Assembly: GCA_004293725.1 (NCBI GenBank)
Contig: REAW01000024.1
Span: 1 to 46,518, forward strand
Direction: 5' to 3'
DNA: 46,518 bases
Source: Curvibacter sp.
Lineage (GTDB): Bacteria; Pseudomonadota; Gammaproteobacteria; Burkholderiales; Burkholderiaceae_C
In this document: one piece after another, positions 41,764 through 46,518 of the stretch
How the letters are laid out: each line of letters starts with the position of its first letter
Position numbering within the stretch: the stretch's first letter is position 1
Notes under the pieces: generated by a model
What the model was told of the DNA's origin: nothing
Database searches by the model: none
Seen by the model: the letters and a program-made list of their open reading frames with translations, nothing else
Position numbers and translations under genes: made by a program

Positions 41764-41814
41764 TTATGTCTTATATAAGACATAAGATTGATAATATGTC
41801 TTATATAAGACATA
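41764..41814. promoter_or_regulatory. Two identical palindromic operators upstream of isocitrate lyase
   Basis: The perfect 18-bp palindrome ATGTCTTATATAAGACAT occurs twice, at 41766-41783 and 41796-41813, exactly 30 bp apart (about three helical turns). The first extends to a 22-bp and the second to a 20-bp perfect palindrome. A GATAAT at 41790-41795 between them could be a -10 box, so a dimer bound at both sites would block it. The regulator is not in this window; its identity is unknown to me. The glyoxylate-shunt gene follows 73 bp later. Confidence 0.75.
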
Positions 41815-41886
41815 GAATTCATCCATGGGCATCGGAATTGCAAAGAAAGCGGTGCACAGCCAATCAACCAACCTAGGAGTGTTCTC

Positions 41887-43218
41887 ATGACGCAAAACCT
41901 GAACTCACAACTGAGCCGCGAACAACAAATCGCAGCACTAGAAAAAGACTGGGCGACCAACCCCCGCTGGAAGCTGGTCAAGCGTGGTTACAGCGCTGCT
42001 GATGTCGTGCGTCTGCGCGGCAGCCTGCAGCCTGAGTACACATTGGCTCAGCGCGGTGCGGAAAAGCTGTGGGACAAAGTGAACGGCGGCGCCAAGAAGG
42101 GCTACGTCAACGCCTTTGGCGCGATCTCTGCGGGCCAGGCCATGCAGCAAGCCAAAGCCGGTCTGGAAGCGGTGTACTTGTCGGGCTGGCAAGTCGCTGC
42201 TGACGGCAACACATCAGAGACCATGTACCCCGACCAGTCGCTGTACGCCTACGACTCGGTTCCCACCATGGTGCGCCGCATCAACAACACCTTCAAACGC
42301 GCTGACGAAATCCAGTGGGGCCGTGGCATCAACCCCGGTGACAAGGAATTTATCGACTACTTCCTGCCTATCGTGGCCGATGCAGAAGCTGGTTTTGGCG
42401 GCGTGCTGAACGCGTTCGAACTGATGAAGAACATGATCCAGTCGGGCGCTGCTGGCGTTCACTTTGAAGACCAACTGGCGGCCGTGAAGAAGTGCGGCCA
42501 CATGGGCGGCAAGGTGCTGGTTCCTACCCAAGAAGCCTGCGAAAAGCTGATCTCCGCACGTTTCGCGGCCGACGTGATGGGCGTATCCACCATAGTTCTG
42601 GCCCGTACCGATGCTGAAGCAGCCAACCTGATCACGTCTGACCACGATGCCAACGACAAGCCTTTCCTGACCGGCGAGCGCACGCAAGAAGGCTTCTACC
42701 GCGTCAAGAACGGTCTGGAACAAGCCATCAGCCGCGGCGTGGCCTACGCTCCCTATGCCGACCTGGTGTGGTGCGAAACCGGCGTGCCAGACATTGGCTT
42801 TGCCCGCGAATTCGCCCAAGCCGTGCACGCTGCCTGCCCCGGCAAGCTGCTGTCGTACAACTGCTCACCTTCGTTCAACTGGAAGAAGAACCTCAACGAC
42901 ACACAAATCGCTTCCTTTCAGGAAGACCTGTCGGCGCTGGGCTACAAGTACCAGTTCATTACACTGGCTGGTATCCATATCAACTGGTTCAACACATTCC
43001 AGTTCGCCCACGCATATGCCAACGGCGAAGGCATGAAGCACTACGTGAACATGGTGCAAGAGCCAGAATTCGCAGCACGTGACAAGGGTTACACCTTCGT
43101 GTCGCACCAGCAGGAAGTTGGTGCCGGTTACTTCGACGACGTGACCACCGTGATCCAGGGCGGATCTTCCTCCGTCAAGGCGCTCACGGGTTCCACCGAA
43201 GAAGAGCAGTTCCATTAA
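41887..43218 (+). CDS. aceA: Isocitrate lyase
   Basis: This glyoxylate-shunt enzyme splits isocitrate into succinate and glyoxylate and allows growth on acetate, fatty acids and ketogenic compounds such as tyrosine-derived acetoacetate. The 443-residue protein has the catalytic signature [16 protein letters not shown] (C203), [20 protein letters not shown] for substrate binding and [13 protein letters not shown]. The start follows AGGAG. Two palindromes lie upstream and a terminator downstream. The last 28 codons are repeated as a remnant at 44894-44977, so the 3' end has a history of recombination. Confidence 0.97.
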   Translation: MTQNLNSQLSREQQIAALEKDWATNPRWKLVKRGYSAADVVRLRGSLQPEYTLAQRGAEKLWDKVNGGAKKGYVNAFGAISAGQAMQQAKAGLEAVYLSGWQVAADGNTSETMYPDQSLYAYDSVPTMVRRINNTFKRADEIQWGRGINPGDKEFIDYFLPIVADAEAGFGGVLNAFELMKNMIQSGAAGVHFEDQLAAVKKCGHMGGKVLVPTQEACEKLISARFAADVMGVSTIVLARTDAEAANLITSDHDANDKPFLTGERTQEGFYRVKNGLEQAISRGVAYAPYADLVWCETGVPDIGFAREFAQAVHAACPGKLLSYNCSPSFNWKKNLNDTQIASFQEDLSALGYKYQFITLAGIHINWFNTFQFAHAYANGEGMKHYVNMVQEPEFAARDKGYTFVSHQQEVGAGYFDDVTTVIQGGSSSVKALTGSTEEEQFH

Positions 43219-43225
43219 GCTGATT

Positions 43226-43291
43226 CCGATGCCCTATGCAAGTAGGGCAGAGAGCATGGCCGGTGTCTTGCAAGGGGCATCGGCTTTTTTT
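43226..43291 (+). terminator. Rho-independent terminator of the intact aceA gene
   Basis: The arms CCGATGCCC (43226-43234) and GGGCATCGG (43275-43283) pair perfectly around a 40-base loop that can fold itself, followed by C and seven T residues. It differs entirely from the terminator after the remnant aceA end. Confidence 0.75.
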
Positions 43292-43353
43292 GTTTGCTGT
43301 AGACGCTGAACTACCGAAGACTAAGCTAACAGCCCCAACAGTGCGGCCACCTT

Positions 43354-43518
43354 CTAGCGTCTAGTCGCAGGCTTCATTTGGTGCAATGCCAACAATAGCG
43401 CAGTCACCTTTTCATCTTCACAGTACAGGTAGGACAGCGGCGCAGCCATCGCATTGGCAATCAATCTGGCTGTAGGCAGGGGCGGCTCATCGACACCGAG
43501 CTCGTAGCGTTTGATTCA
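43354..43518 (-). pseudogene. Remnant of an XRE-family (HTH_3) transcriptional regulator
   Basis: The minus strand encodes IKRYELGVDEPPLPTARLIA, then NAMAAPLSYLYCEDEK and VTALLLALHQMKPATRR before a stop at 43354-43356. This is the C-terminal half of a Cro/C1-type HTH (recognition helix end, YE-G...PP, then PLSYLY) plus a short tail. A TGA stop immediately precedes it and the first half of the HTH is missing, so it is a decayed fragment. It lies in the segment between the two aceA 3' ends. Confidence 0.5.
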
Positions 43519-43521
43519 GAG

Positions 43522-43572
43522 TTGCAATTCCTTCATAAAAACTGTACAGTCCTTTAAAAGTAACTTTAAAAG
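43522..43572 (+). promoter_or_regulatory. Putative promoter with palindrome and direct repeats before the small hypothetical gene
   Basis: A -35-like TTGCAA (43522-43527) and a -10-like TACAGT (43545-43550) are separated by 17 bp. The palindrome ACTGTACAGT (43541-43550) covers the -10 box. Downstream, CTTTAAAAG occurs twice, 12 bp apart (43552-43560 and 43564-43572); the second contains the ribosome-binding AAAAGG. The arrangement suggests regulated expression. Confidence 0.4.
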
Positions 43573-43580
43573 GAAATGCC

Positions 43581-43994
43581 ATGTTTTATGAACCAGACGC
43601 CTTCATCTCCATTCCGCTACCCACGGCATTGGTAAAGGCGCTACTTGAGCGGTCCCCCAAAGGCGTCAGTTCGCTAATTGAAACCGTCGTCTACGATTTT
43701 CTAGACAGAACTGGCGTCGAAGCCAGTGCACCAGCCAAGCCGGAAGGCCTTTACTGGGAGTCCTTGTTCCTGCCAAATGGGACCGAGGTCAGAACTAGAT
43801 ATTTCGGCGAATACAAGACAGCCCAAGTGATCGGAGAAAACATTGTGTGGGAGGGCAAAATTTACCCATCCTTCGCAAGACTCACAAACGCTTTGCGTGG
43901 TGGAACAATAAACAACGCTTGGAAGGAACTGCAGATCAAGCGGCCAAGCGACAAGGCATGGGTGAATGCACTATTACTGCGGCGACCTCTGTAA
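43581..43994 (+). CDS. Small hypothetical protein with RAMA-like C-terminal region
   Basis: I do not recognise this 137-residue protein as a whole. The N-terminus (DAFISIPLPTALVKALLERS, then LIETVVYDFLDRTG) looks like a strand followed by two helices, as in a ribbon-helix-helix or oligomerisation module. The C-terminus (NGTEVRTRYFGEYKTAQVIG, then IVWEGKIYPSFARLTNALRG) resembles the RAMA / DUF2924-like domain found near DNA-modification systems, in which a strand pattern ends with a 'gk.y.S...A' turn and a conserved Trp. It has an AAAAGG site. It lies in the insert between the two aceA 3' ends, with more AT-rich, different codon use, so lateral origin is likely. Confidence 0.7.
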   Translation: MFYEPDAFISIPLPTALVKALLERSPKGVSSLIETVVYDFLDRTGVEASAPAKPEGLYWESLFLPNGTEVRTRYFGEYKTAQVIGENIVWEGKIYPSFARLTNALRGGTINNAWKELQIKRPSDKAWVNALLLRRPL

Positions 43995-44058
43995 AACTTT
44001 AGTTACGCCGATTCGCAAATCAATATCGAAGCACTGTGCAGCCGTCTTATGCTGTAAA

Positions 44059-44071
44059 GTGAAAAATTCAC
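44059..44071. promoter_or_regulatory. Short inverted repeat upstream of the lipoprotein gene
   Basis: GTGAAAAATTCAC is a perfect 5-bp-arm inverted repeat, 35 bp before the lipoprotein start. It could be an operator, but this length can occur by chance in AT-rich DNA. Confidence 0.25.
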
Positions 44072-44105
44072 AATTAGCATCAGGGCAAGGCGGAGGATTT
44101 CAAAT

Positions 44106-44891
44106 ATGCGCACAGTAATCGTCTTATCAACGTTTGTACTAATGTCATGTGCAAATCCATATGCGCAGTACTATCAAGGCGATTTAGATGCTCGCCTTGT
44201 TCCGAACTACGATCCCATCGGCGCATCAATTCAAATTTACGGTACAGATGATTTTGATAAAGACACTCGAGCCCTTTTCCGCAAGGGCTACATCGCTATC
44301 GGGCAGTCCTCATTTAACGCCGGATCAAATTCAGTCAACGAAGCACAGCTCAGAGAGCAGGCTACTAAAATTGGCGCACATATTGTTCTTATCGCGACAA
44401 AGTATTCGCATTCGGTTGCCGGTGCGATGCCACTAAGCGTTCCGCAGACTGCAACTACTTTTTCATCCGGTACCGCTACGGCCTATGGGTCTGGTGGTGT
44501 CGCAAACGCTTATGGTCGAAGCACCACTACTACTTATGGCTCCCAAACTGTTTTGGTGCCATATTCGGTAACACGTTCAGATTTCGGCGCGCGATACTTT
44601 TATAAAGCCAGGTCCCGTCTGGGTGTTCATCCAGAGTCTCTAAGTGATCAGGATCGTAAGCGTATTCAATCCAATGCAGGCATTGTTGTTCTAGATGTTG
44701 TTGAGAACACAACCGCCTATTCGGCAGATGTATTGCCTGGAGATATCATCCTTTCCATAGGCGGTGAGCTTATTCAGTCCGTGGAAAGCTACTACGGGCT
44801 ACTCGATAAATTTCAGGGAAATAAACCACTATTCAAAATCAATCGAGATGGAACGATGATTGAAAAAGCGATTGAAATTAAGACCTATTAG
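44106..44891 (+). CDS. Hypothetical lipoprotein with C-terminal PDZ domain
   Basis: The 261-residue protein has a very short lipoprotein signal, MRTVIVLSTFVLMSCANPYA, with lipobox LMSC and cysteine 15. Residues about 45-110 form a soluble domain (RALFRKGYIAIGQSSFNAGS, and EQATKIGAHIVLIATKY). Residues about 115-150 are rich in Ser, Thr, Gly and Tyr. Residues about 190-260 form a PDZ-like fold with VVENTTAYSADVLPGDIILS and IGGELIQSVESYYGLL. No protease domain is present. I know similar architectures only as uncharacterised envelope proteins. A GGAGG site lies 9 bp upstream. It is clearly AT-richer than the surrounding genes and lies inside the aceA-flanked insert. Confidence 0.75.
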   Translation: MRTVIVLSTFVLMSCANPYAQYYQGDLDARLVPNYDPIGASIQIYGTDDFDKDTRALFRKGYIAIGQSSFNAGSNSVNEAQLREQATKIGAHIVLIATKYSHSVAGAMPLSVPQTATTFSSGTATAYGSGGVANAYGRSTTTTYGSQTVLVPYSVTRSDFGARYFYKARSRLGVHPESLSDQDRKRIQSNAGIVVLDVVENTTAYSADVLPGDIILSIGGELIQSVESYYGLLDKFQGNKPLFKINRDGTMIEKAIEIKTY

Positions 44892-44893
44892 GT

Positions 44894-44977
44894 GATGACG
44901 TGACCACCGTGATTCAGGGTGGTTCTTCCTCCGTGAAGGCGCTGACTGGTTCCACCGAAGAAGAGCAGTTCCACTAA
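44894..44977 (+). pseudogene. aceA: Remnant 3' end of a second isocitrate lyase gene
   Basis: These 84 bp encode the last 27 residues of isocitrate lyase and its stop ([20 protein letters not shown], then TEEEQFH). The protein is identical to the end of the intact gene at 43135-43218. The DNA differs at eight codons, all by a silent third-position change. There is no start or upstream part; similarity stops abruptly 2 bases after the lipoprotein stop codon. It is followed by its own strong terminator. This is the trace of a second allele, not a gene. Confidence 0.9.
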
Positions 44978-44995
44978 TCGACTGCTCTCTATGCT

Positions 44996-45034
44996 AGGGC
45001 CGGACTCTCAAGCAGGGAGTCCGGCCCTTTTTTT
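44996..45034 (+). terminator. Rho-independent terminator after the aceA remnant
   Basis: An 11-bp perfect stem GGGCCGGACTC (44997-45007) / GAGTCCGGCCC (45017-45027), with a 9-base loop, is followed by seven T residues. It was probably the terminator of the former aceA allele and now ends transcripts of the lipoprotein gene. Confidence 0.9.
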
Positions 45035-45198
45035 AGGCAGATGCCCCGCACTTGAGGGAGGGAGTTGGCAATTTTCCCTCTGAACGTCGAGTATGCTCAA
45101 CGGATAGGATTTGAACTTGCCACTGTGCACTGTGAGTCCGTTTCCCAACATTATTGATTTGGCAGCTTTAACGCAAGGCGTATCGCAAGCAACAGAAT

Positions 45199-46491
45199 AT
45201 GACAATTGAAGACTCGGTTTGGATCGATGTGAAGTCGCTACGCGTGGGGCTTTATATTGAGTTGGATGTGGGGTGGATGTCCCATCCCTTCCCCATGGGA
45301 AGTTTCAAGATCAGTTCGCAGAAGCAGATCGACACGCTCCAGAGTCTGGGCCAACCCCGTATACGTTGTATACCCTCCAAAAGTGATCCCGACCCAGCCG
45401 CAGAACAAGACGCTGCGCGCGCACGCGTGCAAGCTGCGCTGCTGGAAGGGCGACAGCAAGCAGTCTTGCAAGAGAAAGAGCAGCGTCGCCTGCGCGCTGT
45501 GGCATTGGCGGCACAAGACCGCAGCCTCATCGTGTGTGAGCGTCGTTTTGGTGAGTCAGTGCGGCAGTACCGCAAAGCCGTTGATCTTGTGCAGACCCAG
45601 CCCAAGGTAGTAGCCGAGCAATGCGCCGCCATGGTCAATAGTTATGTATCGGAGCTGCTCGACCAGGGTGAGGCTTCCATTCGCTTGCTATCAGAAGCAG
45701 CGGGCGACAAGTCATCCATGCATCCCGTCAACGTTACCATCGTGTCCCTTTTGTTGGGCAAGGCGATGGGCATGTCACCGGAGGAACTGCAAGACCTTGG
45801 AATGGCTGCTTTCTTGCACGATATTGGCAAGGTCAAGTTGCCCGATAGGGTGCGATGGGTGGAAGAAAACTTCTCCACAGCCGAATACCGCATGTACCAA
45901 GAGCATGTCTCGCAAGGGTCGCTCTTGGCCAAATCCATGGAGCTTCCGCTTCGAGCCCAGTTGGCAATGGCGCAGCACCATGAGTTAACCGATGGCAGTG
46001 GTTTCCCGACGAAACTCAAGGGAGACGCGATGTCAGGGGCAGGACGCATCCTTGCTTTGGTCAATCGCTATGACAATTTGTGCAACCCCAGTCGCCCAGC
46101 GGCGGCGCTAACTCCTCACGAAGCACTGTCCCTCATTTTTGCCCAGCTGAAGACGCGGTTTGACGGTGCAACCCTGAGTGCTTTTATCCGCATGATGGGG
46201 GTGTATCCCCCAGGCTCTGTCGTGCAATTGATTGATGACCGGTATGCGATCGTGGTGTCGGTAAATTCTGCGCGTCCGCTGAAGCCACGAGTCATCGTGC
46301 ACGAACCCAGTGTGCCCAAGCATGAAGCCCTGATTTTGGATCTGGAGCGCGCCCCACAACTGGGAATTCGGCGCAGCCTGAAGCCTGCCAGCCTGCCTCC
46401 ATCGGCGCTGGATTACCTTGCACCCCGCATGCGCATTTGCTACTTCTTTGAACAAGCAGCAGGCGTTGAGTCGGGTGAACTGGTTGCATGA
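45199..46491 (+). CDS. HD-GYP-type cyclic-di-GMP phosphodiesterase with N-terminal DUF3391
   Basis: This 430-residue protein starts with a DUF3391 domain (SLRVGLYIELDVGWMSHPF, about residues 12-60). A charged coiled-coil-like stretch (about 75-115) follows. The HD-GYP domain at about 145-330 has H207/D208 in FLHDIGKVKLPDRVRW, H260/H261 in AQHHELTDGSGFPTKL and NRYDNL. The signature tripeptide is GFP (268-270) rather than GYP, a conservative change. It would degrade c-di-GMP to pGpG or GMP. It has no transmembrane segment. It is the second c-di-GMP phosphodiesterase in the window. It stands alone after the terminator of the aceA remnant. Confidence 0.88.
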   Translation: MTIEDSVWIDVKSLRVGLYIELDVGWMSHPFPMGSFKISSQKQIDTLQSLGQPRIRCIPSKSDPDPAAEQDAARARVQAALLEGRQQAVLQEKEQRRLRAVALAAQDRSLIVCERRFGESVRQYRKAVDLVQTQPKVVAEQCAAMVNSYVSELLDQGEASIRLLSEAAGDKSSMHPVNVTIVSLLLGKAMGMSPEELQDLGMAAFLHDIGKVKLPDRVRWVEENFSTAEYRMYQEHVSQGSLLAKSMELPLRAQLAMAQHHELTDGSGFPTKLKGDAMSGAGRILALVNRYDNLCNPSRPAAALTPHEALSLIFAQLKTRFDGATLSAFIRMMGVYPPGSVVQLIDDRYAIVVSVNSARPLKPRVIVHEPSVPKHEALILDLERAPQLGIRRSLKPASLPPSALDYLAPRMRICYFFEQAAGVESGELVA

Positions 46492-46518
46492 GTGATGGCA
46501 GCCTGGTCGAATTGCTAG

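Noticed and set aside
43219..44893. The insert as an insertion sequence or prophage
   Set aside because: No transposase, integrase, terminal inverted repeat or target-site duplication is visible; the flanking repeat is an aceA 3' end with silent divergence, not an exact short duplication.
45008..45205. A 65-codon minus-strand frame before the HD-GYP gene
   Set aside because: No ribosome-binding site or family resemblance, and it runs into the terminator stem and over the HD-GYP start.

Overview
This window looks like a chromosomal segment of a betaproteobacterium of the family Comamonadaceae (Rhodoferax/Polaromonas/Curvibacter-like). That placement is inferred from gene content, the moderately high-GC coding style, the MocR/Lrp-rich regulation and a dispersed short repeat that I recall from that family; no rRNA or other marker gene is present to prove it. 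I see no rRNA, tRNA, CRISPR array or insertion sequence.

Layout. 1-3.9 kb: a MocR regulator divergent from a PaiB-like gene and a frameshifted, internally deleted GNAT acetyltransferase, then a DUF4389 membrane protein and a PACE-type transporter. 3.9-10.5 kb: a membrane-bound EAL phosphodiesterase with a degenerate GGDEF-like region, an AraC regulator divergent from an MFS exporter, a ProQ-family RNA chaperone and an AarF/COQ8-like kinase. 10.5-15.2 kb: an aromatic amino acid catabolic operon (4-hydroxyphenylpyruvate dioxygenase, a VOC protein, fumarylacetoacetase, pterin carbinolamine dehydratase, phenylalanine 4-hydroxylase) divergent from an AsnC/Lrp regulator. 15.3-19.7 kb: a second Lrp regulator divergent from a cysteine desulfurase-rhodanese fusion, then a ThDP-dependent enzyme translationally coupled to a small glyoxalase-like protein. 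19.7-25.3 kb: a minus-strand dppABCDF-type peptide ABC transporter. 25.4-27.6 kb: a lysine/alanine-repeat SWIB protein, an RraA-family protein and an EamA permease.

27.7-41.6 kb is a putrescine/polyamine use region: agmatinase-family ureohydrolase, gamma-glutamylputrescine oxidase, a divergent MocR regulator, gamma-glutamylputrescine synthetase, a putrescine-type aminotransferase, a PotFGHI-type ABC transporter, a PuuC-type aldehyde dehydrogenase and a second, divergent glutamine synthetase homologue. Together these genes could import putrescine (or form it from agmatine) and convert it to GABA by both the glutamylated and the direct transamination route.

41.7-46.5 kb: isocitrate lyase behind two 18-bp palindromic operators, a short accessory insert, and an HD-GYP c-di-GMP phosphodiesterase with DUF3391. 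The most striking signal is here. The last 28 codons of isocitrate lyase occur a second time, about 1.7 kb downstream, next to their own terminator, with eight differences that are all synonymous third-position changes. The DNA between the copies carries an XRE-regulator remnant, a small RAMA-like hypothetical protein and a PDZ lipoprotein. This looks like an allelic replacement or insertion scar at the end of aceA. A second genome-scale signal is a family of about 50-bp repeats (four copies here) that supplies the stop codons of two regulators and lies in frame inside the EamA gene.
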